From NCBI GenBank assembly GCA_019414205.1, contig DXML01000003.1:62001-126000 (forward strand): a stretch of 64,000 bases of DNA, given 5' to 3'. Shown piece after piece: positions 17,416 through 26,086 of this stretch (its first letter is position 1; each line of letters opens with the position of its first letter). Under the pieces are notes generated by a model that saw nothing but the letters and a program-made list of their open reading frames with translations, was not told where the DNA came from and did no database searches. Both the position numbers and the translations under genes were made by a program. This DNA is from Collinsella sp. GTDB lineage: Bacteria; Actinomycetota; Coriobacteriia; Coriobacteriales; Coriobacteriaceae.

Positions 17416-18522
17416 CTACATCCCTAGCTCTTCTTCACCAATTATCTCGATGGAAACCCCTTTGCTTTGCCAGTCCATAGCCTTTTTGACTTTCGATCCG
17501 TATTTTCCGGTTGACCACATTTCGTTTCCGCAGCCGCCCACAACCACATAGTTGCATTTCTTGGTTACGCTTTTGATGCAGCTGCCGCCCATTTTCTCGA
17601 TGTAAGAAGCGATTACATCCTTAGAGCCATGCTCAAAGTTGCCACTCAAACAGAAATAACGCCCTTCAAAGAAGACTTCTTTACCAGATCCATGGGCCAC
17701 AGGATCCTCAAGCCTTCCGAACAGCTCAATAAGGCCATCCGATTCCTCAGAATCGATATCGCCATCGATAAGCATCTCAGCCATCAATTCATAGATATGT
17801 GAAACCGTAACATCTTCCCTGAGATCAACGTGGTCCTCGATAAAAGCCATGATGTTCATTGCTTCATCAAAGGATACAGAACCGTCTGAGATGACTTCAT
17901 GGCTCAGCGTGATAAGGCCGCGCAGAGCCTCCGTTCGCGATGAGTAATGCCTTTCATGGCAAGCGCGCCTTTCACGACGCCCCAGACTGCCTAGGCTAAA
18001 TGGCTTAAAGCGCTCTTCCGAACGCTCTTCCTCACATAGCTTCCAATATATTTCAAAACAGGCATCAACATCGTCCATAGCATTATGATGGCGTCCCATG
18101 GAAATATCTAAGTTGCCACAGACAGTCGGAAGCTTGTAATTCTCGTATTCAGGATGCAACCTTTTGGTCATTTCCAGAGTGCACGCGTAAACAAAATCCG
18201 GCTTTTCATAACCATAGCCAAGCAAAGACTTGCTTAATACAGATAGGTCAAAGGGCGCATTGTGGGCAACGAGAATCGATCCCTCGATTCTATCCGACAG
18301 TTCGTCTTCCCAAAGAGAACGAAAGCAAGGACTATCTTTTACCGCAACAGGAGATAAGCCCGTTAGGCGCATGTTGAAGTCATCAAAAGGTTCTTCAGGA
18401 TTAACCGTGAACTGAACGCGGTCGATTATTTCGCCTTCCGAAGTCGCCCGGATAAGCCCGATCGAACTTATCCGATCGTTTTTCTTATTAGGAGTCTCGA
18501 CATCAAAAAATGTTAGATCCAT
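17416..18522 (-). CDS. DEDDh exonuclease with TerB-like middle and C-terminal BRCT domain
   Basis: A 368-residue protein. Residues 1-165 are a DnaQ-like 3'-5' exonuclease: TFFDVETPN gives the first D-x-E, AHNAPFDLSVL the second Asp, and the H...D pair appears in GRHHNAMDDVDA. A helical stretch (about 195-280; LITLSHEVISDGSVSFDEAM...DGDIDSEESDGLIELF) resembles TerB-type domains. The last 85 residues form a BRCT domain (GRYFCLSGNFEHGSKDVIASYIEKMGG...VVVGG). Start ATG 18522 has GGAG, which overlaps the end of ligA, so the genes form an operon. A DNA repair or proofreading role is likely; the link to a ligase supports this. Confidence 0.78.
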   Translation of the reverse strand: MDLTFFDVETPNKKNDRISSIGLIRATSEGEIIDRVQFTVNPEEPFDDFNMRLTGLSPVAVKDSPCFRSLWEDELSDRIEGSILVAHNAPFDLSVLSKSLLGYGYEKPDFVYACTLEMTKRLHPEYENYKLPTVCGNLDISMGRHHNAMDDVDACFEIYWKLCEEERSEERFKPFSLGSLGRRERRACHERHYSSRTEALRGLITLSHEVISDGSVSFDEAMNIMAFIEDHVDLREDVTVSHIYELMAEMLIDGDIDSEESDGLIELFGRLEDPVAHGSGKEVFFEGRYFCLSGNFEHGSKDVIASYIEKMGGSCIKSVTKKCNYVVVGGCGNEMWSTGKYGSKVKKAMDWQSKGVSIEIIGEEELGM

Positions 18523-18531
18523 ATGAATCTC

Positions 18532-20838
18532 CTATCGCTCCGGGACAGCACCGGTCCGCAGGATCTCTTCAAGCTCTTCCTCGTTTAACACCGGCACTCC
18601 GAGCGATTCAGCTTTTGAAAGCTTGGAACCGGCATTCGGGCCAGCCACAACAAACGATGTCTTCTTTGATACCGAACCTGCAACCTTTGCGCCGAGAAGC
18701 TTGAGCGCTTCTCCCGCCTCGGAACGTGTGCGCTTCTCGAGCGTACCGGTCAGCACAAAAGTCAATCCAGTTAGCGGTTGCCCCGAAGCGAGATCGACGG
18801 AAATGCCAGCTTGCTCAGACTTTGTTTGCATCTCGCCCATAAGGTCTTCCTCGAGAGAGAGACCATATTCACGAAGTCGTTGGAGAACATCGAGGTTTTC
18901 CGGAATAGAGAGGAACTCCTTTATGCTTTTTGCAATTTCCGGTCCAACTCCTTCAATCTGGGCCATATCTTCCGCGTCAGCTACAACAAGCGCATCAATT
19001 GAAAGGTAACGCCGCGCTATAAGCTCGGCAACGCTCTTTCCCACCAAGCGAATCCCCAAAGCAAATAGAACCCTTGAGAGCGGCAGCTGGCGAGATTTAT
19101 TGAGCTCATCGACTATCTTTTCAGCCGTCTTAACACCCACCGGTATGGGCTCGCCCGCATTTTTAACGATTCGATCGGCTTTGTAAAGCCTTGGAGTACC
19201 ATCCGCGTTGAGTATCGGCTTTCCATGCTTGTCGAGCATGGGGTCGCCCTTGCGATGTCCTCCTTTTACCACGCGGCCCGTGTCCAGTCCGGCGATGTCG
19301 TCGACCGTGAGCTGGTAGAAGTCCGCGACATCGTGGATCAGGCCAGCGGCGATCATCTTGTCGACGATCTCGTCGCCCAGGCCGTCGACGTCCATGCAGC
19401 CACGGCTCACCCAGTGCAGCAGACGCTCCTTGAGTTGCGCTGGACAATCGATGGACACACAGCGATAGGCAACCTCGCCGTCCTCGTGGACCACGGGGCT
19501 GCCGCATACGGGACAGACCTCGGGCATCTGCCAGTCGACCGAATCGGCAGGACGCTTGTCAAGCACCGGACCCACGACCTCGGGGATCACGTCGCCCGCC
19601 TTGTGCACGATGATGGTGTCACCCTCGCGCACGTTCTTGCGGCGGATCTCGTCGATGTTGTGCAGCGTTGCGCGCGCGATGGTAGAGCCGGCAACCGTGA
19701 CCGGGTCGAACTCGGCGACCGGCGTGAGCACGCCGGTACGACCCACCTGGATGCGAATCTCGCGAAGTACCGTCTGTTTTTCCTCGGGCGGGAACTTAAA
19801 GGCAATAGCCCAGCGCGGTGCGCGAGCGGTAAAGCCCAGGTCGAGCTGCTGCTGAAAGCTGTCGACCTTTACGACCACGCCGTCAATGTCGTAGTCCAGG
19901 TCACCGCGATGCTCGAGGGCCTGGGCGCAGAACTCGTGGACCTCGGTCGGCGTGGCGCAGCGTGCCACGTTGGGGTTGACGCTAAAGCCAGCGCTACGCA
20001 GCCAGTCCAGGAACTCGCGCTGACTGTGGACGTGCAGCGGATCGGTATCGGCGATGGCGTAGATAAAGGTGGCCAAGTCGCGACGCGCCGTGACCTTGGG
20101 GTCTTTTTGGCGCAGGGATCCTGCAGCAGCGTTGCGCGGGTTGGCGAAGGGGTCGCGGCCCTCGGCATCGGCCTCTTCATTCAGACGAACAAAGCTGCCT
20201 TTGGGCATATAGACCTCGCCGCGTACTTCGATGGTACGCTCGCGGTCGGCACCCATGTGGGCGAGCGCCGGCTCGGACAGGTGCATGGGCACATCCTTGA
20301 TGGTACGCACGTTGAGCGACACGTCCTCGCCCGTTGTGCCGTCACCGCGCGTGGCGGCGCGCACAAAGGTGCCGTTTTGGTAGGTAAGCGCCACGCCCAG
20401 ACCGTCGATCTTGAGCTCGCAGGTATAGGTGACGCTGCCGGCACCGAGCGCATCCTCGGCGCGCTGGAGCCACGCGTCAAGTTCATCCAGATCCATGGCA
20501 TCGTCCATGGAATACATGCGCGCCATATGCGTGACCGGCGTAAATTGCTCGCTCACGTATCCGCCCACACGCTGGGTATAGCTGTCGGGCGTCACCAGGT
20601 CGGGATAGGCCGCCTCGATCTGCTGGAGCTCAACGAGCATTTTGTCGAAGGCGGCGTCCGTGATCTCGGGTGCGTCGAGCATGTAGTAGCGATAGGCGTG
20701 GTAATCGAGCTCGTGGCGCAGCTCGGCCGCGCGCGCTGCCGCCTGGGCACGGGCGTCGGTCGGTGCGGCGGCATCCGCGCTCGCGGGCGTTTCGGTATCG
20801 ATGTCCACACCGTCACCAAACAGGCTCGATTGCTCCAT
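18532..20838 (-). CDS. ligA: NAD-dependent DNA ligase LigA
   Basis: A 768-residue ligase that seals nicks with NAD+. The domains appear in order: Ia (HELDYHAYRYYMLDAPEI), adenylation with catalytic Lys143 in ELKIDGLG, OB fold, the four-Cys zinc finger (CPVCG ... CVSIDCPAQ), helix-hairpin-helix repeats and a C-terminal BRCT. It is about 100 residues longer than E. coli LigA. The extra comes from an N-terminal Ala-rich extension and a charged insert after DIAGLDTGR (KGGHRKGDPMLDKHGK...RIVKNAGEPIPVG) between zinc finger and helix-hairpin-helix. The 3' third of the gene is visibly AT-richer than the 5' part, with the change near 19250. Operon with the exonuclease downstream. Confidence 0.95.
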   Translation of the reverse strand: MEQSSLFGDGVDIDTETPASADAAAPTDARAQAAARAAELRHELDYHAYRYYMLDAPEITDAAFDKMLVELQQIEAAYPDLVTPDSYTQRVGGYVSEQFTPVTHMARMYSMDDAMDLDELDAWLQRAEDALGAGSVTYTCELKIDGLGVALTYQNGTFVRAATRGDGTTGEDVSLNVRTIKDVPMHLSEPALAHMGADRERTIEVRGEVYMPKGSFVRLNEEADAEGRDPFANPRNAAAGSLRQKDPKVTARRDLATFIYAIADTDPLHVHSQREFLDWLRSAGFSVNPNVARCATPTEVHEFCAQALEHRGDLDYDIDGVVVKVDSFQQQLDLGFTARAPRWAIAFKFPPEEKQTVLREIRIQVGRTGVLTPVAEFDPVTVAGSTIARATLHNIDEIRRKNVREGDTIIVHKAGDVIPEVVGPVLDKRPADSVDWQMPEVCPVCGSPVVHEDGEVAYRCVSIDCPAQLKERLLHWVSRGCMDVDGLGDEIVDKMIAAGLIHDVADFYQLTVDDIAGLDTGRVVKGGHRKGDPMLDKHGKPILNADGTPRLYKADRIVKNAGEPIPVGVKTAEKIVDELNKSRQLPLSRVLFALGIRLVGKSVAELIARRYLSIDALVVADAEDMAQIEGVGPEIAKSIKEFLSIPENLDVLQRLREYGLSLEEDLMGEMQTKSEQAGISVDLASGQPLTGLTFVLTGTLEKRTRSEAGEALKLLGAKVAGSVSKKTSFVVAGPNAGSKLSKAESLGVPVLNEEELEEILRTGAVPER

Positions 20839-21022
20839 TGCGGCACTCCTTCGCTCGATTTCAAACGGATACTAGAGTACCACCGGTCGCCATGGCGCCG
20901 AATAACCCTTTCGAACCGCATCGAATCGGCAGCCGCCAGACCGGAGTGGATCGCGCGATCAACTCATGCCCTTGCCATTTCTAAATGATCCGTTTCCCCG
21001 TCCCCAACGGATCAATAAGAAA

Positions 21023-21059
21023 AGAGGGGCTGTCCCGCGTTGGCTGAACAGCCCCCTCT
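21023..21059 (-). terminator. Intrinsic terminator of the HtrA gene
   Basis: AGAGGGGCTGT and ACAGCCCCCTCT arms, followed on the minus strand by TTTTCTT. It lies 27 nt past the stop at 21086. Confidence 0.8.
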
Positions 21060-21085
21060 GGCCTCGATATGTGCGATACAGCTCG

Positions 21086-22546
21086 TTAGAAACCCTGGCC
21101 GTTGCCCTGACCCTGGCCCTGCTGGCCAAGCAGCTCCTCCAGGTACTGGCGCAGCTGCTCATCGGTAATGCCGCCGTTACCGGTGTCGGTCGCGCTGTCG
21201 TTCTGCTGCTGGTTCTGCAGCTCCTCGTCGGAGCCCAGCTCGACGGTAACCTTCTTCTCTTCCTTGCCGCGCACGAGCGTGATCTCGACCTTCTCGCCCA
21301 CCTCGTGGCTGCGCAGCGCGATGATCAGGCCGTCGGCACTCGTGATCTCGTCGTCGCCCAGCTTGGTAATGACATCGCCCTCCTGGATGCCGGCCTTGGC
21401 GGCGGGACCGTCCTCGACGACGCTCGCCACGTACGCGCCGCTATCGGTGCTCAGCTTGTTGGTGCGGGCGTTGAGCGCGTTGACACTCGAAAGCGTGGCT
21501 CCCAGGTACGGGTGCACCGGTGTCTTACCGCCGATGATCTGGTCGGCAATGTTCTTGGCGTAGTTAACGGGAATAGCAAAGCCCACGCCCGAGCTAGAGC
21601 CCGAGTAGCTCTCGATGAGCGAGTTAATACCCACGAGCTCGCCGTTGTCGTTGACGAGCGCGCCGCCGGAGTTGCCCGGGTTGATGGCGGCATCGGTCTG
21701 AATCATGTTGGCATAGATGGTGTTACCGTTGGTAGAGCTCATGGCCGTGGAGCGATACAGCGCCGAGACGATACCGGTGGAGACAGACTGCTCGTTGCCA
21801 AACGGCGAGCCGATCGCCATAACCCACTCGCCCACGTTGAGCTTGGAGGAGTCGCCGATCTCGATCGGCGTGAGCTTGGAGGCGTCGGCGTCCTTGAGCT
21901 TGATGACGGCGAGGTCGCTCGAGGCATCGTTGCCCACGAACTCGGCCTCGTACGTGGTTCCGTCGTCCATGGTAACCACGTACTGATCGTAGCCATCGAC
22001 CACATGATTGTTGGTGAGGATATGGCCCTCGGTATCGAGCACCACGCCCGAACCGACGCTGCCCGAGTTGTCCGACTCGTCGGCAGACTGCGAAAGCGAG
22101 CCATTCTGGCTGCCGCTCGACGTGGCGGTGATGGAAACGACGGAGGGCAGGGCCTTGGCAGAAACGGCCTCGGCCAGCGTGGTGTCCTCGGAATCAATCG
22201 TAATCTTTTGCGTCGACGAACCCGAAGCACCCGCCGTCACGGCGTTCTTGCCGCCGCCGATATCGAGCGTGCCACTCATGATGAGCGCAATGACTAGCAG
22301 GGCGCCGCAGGCACAACCGGCGAGCGCCGTAATAAAGATCGGCAGCTTTTTGGTCTTGGTTTTGACCACCGTGTGCTTGTTCACGACCTGTTGGCCGCCC
22401 AGCGGCTTGCCAGTCTGCGTGTCGTAGGCCTGCACGTAGGGAATGTTGCCGTCGGCAGGCGTCGACTCCACCTGCACGCGCGGCTGCTGCTGAGTCTCGC
22501 CGGCGTTGCCCGCGTCCTGGGGACGCTGGGAATCGTTCTCGCTCAT
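21086..22546 (-). CDS. HtrA/DegP-like membrane-anchored serine protease with PDZ domain
   Basis: A 486-residue S1C protease for quality control of extracytoplasmic proteins. A disordered cytosolic stretch rich in Gln/Pro (1-75) is followed by one membrane helix (about 82-105). The trypsin-like domain has His in LTNNHVVDG, Asp in ASSDLAVIKL and Ser in INPGNSGGALV. A PDZ domain follows (about 360-440; DGPAAKAGIQEGDVITKLG). A Gln/Gly-rich tail closes the protein. Start ATG 22546 has AAAGGA upstream; a start 39 nt earlier is possible but lacks a good ribosome site. It is monocistronic. Confidence 0.92.
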   Translation of the reverse strand: MSENDSQRPQDAGNAGETQQQPRVQVESTPADGNIPYVQAYDTQTGKPLGGQQVVNKHTVVKTKTKKLPIFITALAGCACGALLVIALIMSGTLDIGGGKNAVTAGASGSSTQKITIDSEDTTLAEAVSAKALPSVVSITATSSGSQNGSLSQSADESDNSGSVGSGVVLDTEGHILTNNHVVDGYDQYVVTMDDGTTYEAEFVGNDASSDLAVIKLKDADASKLTPIEIGDSSKLNVGEWVMAIGSPFGNEQSVSTGIVSALYRSTAMSSTNGNTIYANMIQTDAAINPGNSGGALVNDNGELVGINSLIESYSGSSSGVGFAIPVNYAKNIADQIIGGKTPVHPYLGATLSSVNALNARTNKLSTDSGAYVASVVEDGPAAKAGIQEGDVITKLGDDEITSADGLIIALRSHEVGEKVEITLVRGKEEKKVTVELGSDEELQNQQQNDSATDTGNGGITDEQLRQYLEELLGQQGQGQGNGQGF

Positions 22547-22575
22547 AGCTGCGATCCTTTCGTCAAATAACCAAA

Positions 22576-22599
22576 GGCCCGCCAAACACGTGGCGGGCC
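22576..22599. terminator. GC-rich hairpin upstream of HtrA
   Basis: GGCCCGCC and GGCGGGCC with an 8-nt loop. No clear T-run follows, so this could be a terminator for the glnA-regulator unit or an element in the htrA leader. Confidence 0.4.
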
Positions 22600-22716
22600 A
22601 TCATTGTTCACGTTGAGTTGTACCCCAATATGCGGGCGTACGTGTACGAGAACGCAATCTTTTAGGAAGGCTTAAGTTCTGTTGCAGATTCGAGAGGGAC
22701 CCGCACCTGCGTCAAA

Positions 22717-22750
22717 ACCACCACAAAGGTGCCTGTCCCCTTTGTGGTGG
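22717..22750. repeat. Hairpin repeat family 1
   Basis: ACCACCACAAAGG / CCTTTGTGGTGG with loop TGCCTGTCC. It lies directly after the regulator stop codon (22755) and may end transcription there. Confidence 0.75.
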
Positions 22751-22754
22751 AAAT

Positions 22755-23417
22755 CTAGTCCTTAAACAGATAACCCACGCCGCGGACGGTGGTGATGTGC
22801 GCCGCGATCTGCGGGCCCACCTTGGAGCGGATGCGTCGAATGTGTACGTCGACGGTGCGCGTGCCGCCGCAGTACTCAAAGCCCCACACGCGGTGCAGCA
22901 GCACCTCGCGGCTGTAGGCGCGGTTGGGGTGCGTGGCCAAAAAGCTCAGCAGCGAGTACTCCATCAGCGTCAGGTCGATGGGCTCGTTATCGAGCGTCAC
23001 CTGGTAGGTAGCCAGGTTGATCTCGAGGTTATCGATGTTGAGCACATCGTCGGCGGTGACGGTCTCCTCCTCGCCCATCAAACGCTGCGCGCGAGCCTTG
23101 AGCTCGTTGGGCGTCGCCGTAGGGCATACAAAGTCGGCATGCGCGTGATTGGGCAGGCGCAAGGTGCCGAGTGCCTCGTCGTCGACAATCACCAGCATGG
23201 GGACACCGCCGCGATCGTCAAGCCACTTGGCAATCTGATCGATGCGGTCGCTGCGGATGCCATCGGAATCGAGGATCAGCAGGTCAAAGTCGTGCGCCGC
23301 AGTTGGCGAATCGGGGGTTGCCAGGCTCACCTCGACACCCAGGGTAGTCGTCAAGCTGCGGGCAAACTCGTGGAAGCGCGTCGTGCGCGCCATGAACAGG
23401 GCACTCTTTTCGGACAT
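22755..23417 (-). CDS. OmpR-family regulator with degenerate receiver, GlnR-like
   Basis: A 220-residue protein. The C-terminal 95 residues are a clear OmpR winged helix (DNEPIDLTLMEYSLLSFLATHPNRAYSREVLLHRVWG, TVDVHIRRIRSKVG, TVRGVGYLF). The N-terminal receiver keeps an Asp (LLILDSDG) at the usual phosphorylation site. It lacks the N-terminal acidic pair, and the conserved Lys near the end is replaced (CPTATP). Such atypical receivers are a feature of the actinobacterial nitrogen regulator GlnR. No histidine kinase is adjacent; the gene lies 50 nt behind glnA on the same strand. A nitrogen-control role is inferred. ATG 23417 has GGAGG five nt upstream. Confidence 0.75.
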   Translation of the reverse strand: MSEKSALFMARTTRFHEFARSLTTTLGVEVSLATPDSPTAAHDFDLLILDSDGIRSDRIDQIAKWLDDRGGVPMLVIVDDEALGTLRLPNHAHADFVCPTATPNELKARAQRLMGEEETVTADDVLNIDNLEINLATYQVTLDNEPIDLTLMEYSLLSFLATHPNRAYSREVLLHRVWGFEYCGGTRTVDVHIRRIRSKVGPQIAAHITTVRGVGYLFKD

Positions 23418-23467
23418 ATCGGCCTCCAAAGAAATGAGCTCAATCGTACTGGAACAAGCCAGCGCGA

Positions 23468-24805
23468 TTAGGAGTTCGCCAGGTAGTGCTTGATCTCCCA
23501 CTCGGTGATCGTAGACTCAAACTTATGCCACTCGTCGCGCTTCTTTTTGAGGAAGAAACTGTGGATGTGCTCGCCGAGGGCATCCTTCATAAACTGCGAG
23601 TCCTCAAACACGTCGAGCGCCTCTTTGAGCGAGCGCGGCAGCGGCGTGTAGCCGGCCTCGACCATCTGACGGTCGGTAAGCTTGAGCGTCTCGGCCGTGG
23701 CCTCGGGCGGGAGCTCCAGCTTGCGCTCGATGCCATCCAGACCAGCCGCCAGCGTGACGGCGTTGACCAGGTACGGATTGGCCATGGGATCGGGACTGCG
23801 CAGCTCGATGCGCGTGGACAGCTGCTTGCCGGGCTTGTAGACCGGAATGCGGACCATGCTCGCGCGGTTGCGCAGGCCCCACGTGGCGTACTGCGGCACG
23901 GAGTCGCCACCCGTGGTGATGCGCTTGTACGAGTTGACCGTGGGGTTGGTGATGGCGCTGATCTCGCGCGCGTGCGCTAAGATGCCGGCCATGTAGTGCT
24001 TGGCGATTTCGGAGAGGTGGTACTTCTCGTCGTCCTCGCCCCAAAAGACGTTGTTGCCGTCGTGGTCGAACAGCGACTGATGCAAAAACATGGCGCTGCC
24101 GTCCTCGCCCGCCAACGGCTTGGGCATAAAGGAAGCGTGGCAACCGCTCTCGTAGGCCTGCTGCTTAATGATGAGCTTGGCCGTGGTGACGGCGTCGGAC
24201 ATGCTCAGGGCCTCGGCGTGACGCAAGCTCATGCCGTGCTGCGAGCGGCCGGCGGCGTGGAAGGTGTACTCCACGGGCACGGACATCTTCTCGAGCGTGA
24301 GGACCGTGTTGCGACGCAGGTCGCGGGCGGCATCGCTCACCGAAAGATCGAAGTAGCCCACGTTGTCGAGCGGCTCGGGGGTGTGCTCGTCGGGGAAGTA
24401 GTAATACTCCAGCTCGGCACCCACGTTAAGCAGATAGCCAGCCTTCTCGGCCTTGCGAAACATGCGGCGCAGGGCGTCGCGCGGGTCGCCGGCGAAGGGC
24501 TTGCGATCGGGAGTACACACGTCGCAGAAAACGCGTGCAACGCCGTTATGGCTCGGGCGCCACGGCAGGATTTGGAAGGTCGAGGCATCGGGGAACGCCA
24601 GCATGTCGGCTTCCTCGGGCGTGGCAAAGCCCTCGATGGCCGAGCCGTCAAAGCCAATACCCTCCTCAAAAGCGACCTCGAGGTCCTCAGGGCTAATGGC
24701 AAAGTTCTTGAGGCGGCCGAGAATGTCGACAAACCACAGACGCACAAAGCGGATGTCACGCTGCTCTACGGAGCGGAGTACGTAATCGATGTTCTGCTGG
24801 TTCAT
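23468..24805 (-). CDS. glnA: Type I glutamine synthetase
   Basis: A 445-residue enzyme that makes glutamine from glutamate, ammonia and ATP. Family marks are FDGSAIEGF (usually FDGSSIEGF), GAELEYYYF, the VNSYKR segment, RNRASMVRIP and RIELRSPDPMANPYL. The usual GSGMHxH of the metal/ATP site reads GSAMFLHQSL, so the first His is Phe. No adenylylation-site consensus (NLYDLPPEE) is seen near the C-terminus, which fits the short alpha type. ATG 24805 has AAGGGGAG upstream. The co-directional GlnR-like gene follows. Confidence 0.92.
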   Translation of the reverse strand: MNQQNIDYVLRSVEQRDIRFVRLWFVDILGRLKNFAISPEDLEVAFEEGIGFDGSAIEGFATPEEADMLAFPDASTFQILPWRPSHNGVARVFCDVCTPDRKPFAGDPRDALRRMFRKAEKAGYLLNVGAELEYYYFPDEHTPEPLDNVGYFDLSVSDAARDLRRNTVLTLEKMSVPVEYTFHAAGRSQHGMSLRHAEALSMSDAVTTAKLIIKQQAYESGCHASFMPKPLAGEDGSAMFLHQSLFDHDGNNVFWGEDDEKYHLSEIAKHYMAGILAHAREISAITNPTVNSYKRITTGGDSVPQYATWGLRNRASMVRIPVYKPGKQLSTRIELRSPDPMANPYLVNAVTLAAGLDGIERKLELPPEATAETLKLTDRQMVEAGYTPLPRSLKEALDVFEDSQFMKDALGEHIHSFFLKKKRDEWHKFESTITEWEIKHYLANS

Positions 24806-24939
24806 GTCGCTCCCCTTTCTTTCGGGCGGGTTTCGACTGGTCTATATCGCAGATACTATCGCAGAAAAATGTTTCCGCAGGGTTAAAGCGTATCAAGCGC
24901 TCAAAAAACGTGCGCGAGCAGGCAGTTGCGAACGAGCGG

Positions 24940-25962
24940 CTAGCGCGAGGTCGAAGCGCGGTGTTCGATGTGGCCGGGGATCTCGATGCGCTTGGGGGCG
25001 AGCTTTGCGGCCTCGCCCACCGTAGTGGTAACAACGTCGATGCGCTCGGAGAGGCGCTCGACTACGCGCTCGGCGATGGTAAGGGTGTCTTGCGCGGCCG
25101 TGGTGACGCCGCCAAAGAGCACGTGGTTCCAGGGGTAGTCGTCAAACGTCGCGATCTTGAGCCCCGCCGGCAGCGAGGGACCAAGCTGCGCCAGCGCCTC
25201 GGTCAAACGCAGGAAGACCAGGCCGTTGACGGCAATGAGGCCGAGCTTTTTACCTGCGTACTCGCGGATGGCCTCGTCCAGGCGGCCGACACCCGTGGCA
25301 CTGCCATCGGCCAGGGTGACGACCTCGCCGGCCAGGCCGCGGCGCGAGAGCTCGTCGGCAAAGGCCTCGGCGCGCTCGCGACGCACGGGGCTGTCGTCGC
25401 TTGCCTCGGCGAGCAGGCACAGGCACTCGCTGCCCGCAGCGGCCAAGGCGTCTACCAGGCCGGCAACCAGCTCGCGGTTGTTAGAGGTCACCAGATCGAT
25501 GCCGCCATTGGCAACATCGCGGTCGAGCAGCACAACGGGTAGGCGTCCCGCGGCCGCGGCGATTGCCTCGTCGTTGCCGCCGCAGGTGTTGACGATCAGG
25601 CCGTCCACGCCGGCATCGATAAGCCTGGTGAGTGACTCGGCCTCCTTGGCGGGGTCGTTGCCGCTAATGGCCGTCATAAGCGAGCAGCCGCGCGCGGCGG
25701 TACTGGCGGAAAGCCCTTCGAGCATGGCGCTCGAGAACGGGTTGGCGATGTCGGCCAGGATCACGCCGATGAGGTTGGTGCGCGAGCTGCGCAGATTGCG
25801 CGCGGCGGCGCGCGGGCGATAGCCGGTGCGCTCGATAACCGCCGCGATGCGGGCACGGGTCTCCTCGGTCATTTGCCCGGGGCGGTTGTTGAGATAGCGC
25901 GAGACCGTGGCCGGGCTCACACCCGCCTCGGCGGCAATATCCTTGATTCTCATCTGCGCCAT
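24940..25962 (-). CDS. LacI-family transcriptional regulator
   Basis: A 340-residue repressor. Residues 1-60 form the LacI helix-turn-helix and hinge (RIKDIAAEAGVSPATVSRYLNNRPGQMTEETRARI, GYRPRAAARNLRSSRT). The rest is a periplasmic-binding-protein-like ligand domain (LIGVILADIANPFSS..., DGLIVNTCGG..., ATFDDYPW). No sugar gene is next to it, so the ligand is unknown. The start is ATG 25962; the Shine-Dalgarno is weak (GGGGTG). A half-conserved LacI-type site (TTGCAAAACGTTGTA at 26026-26040) upstream could allow autoregulation. Confidence 0.87.
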   Translation of the reverse strand: MAQMRIKDIAAEAGVSPATVSRYLNNRPGQMTEETRARIAAVIERTGYRPRAAARNLRSSRTNLIGVILADIANPFSSAMLEGLSASTAARGCSLMTAISGNDPAKEAESLTRLIDAGVDGLIVNTCGGNDEAIAAAAGRLPVVLLDRDVANGGIDLVTSNNRELVAGLVDALAAAGSECLCLLAEASDDSPVRRERAEAFADELSRRGLAGEVVTLADGSATGVGRLDEAIREYAGKKLGLIAVNGLVFLRLTEALAQLGPSLPAGLKIATFDDYPWNHVLFGGVTTAAQDTLTIAERVVERLSERIDVVTTTVGEAAKLAPKRIEIPGHIEHRASTSR

Positions 25963-26086
25963 AGCGCACCCCGTTTCCCAACTGTCAGCATTCTGAGCCA
26001 TTTTAGGCATTTTTAAAAATCTCGCTTGCAAAACGTTGTAGGTGAGCAGCATCGTTTTTTGCGTCTCGAGCAGATGCGGTGATGGG

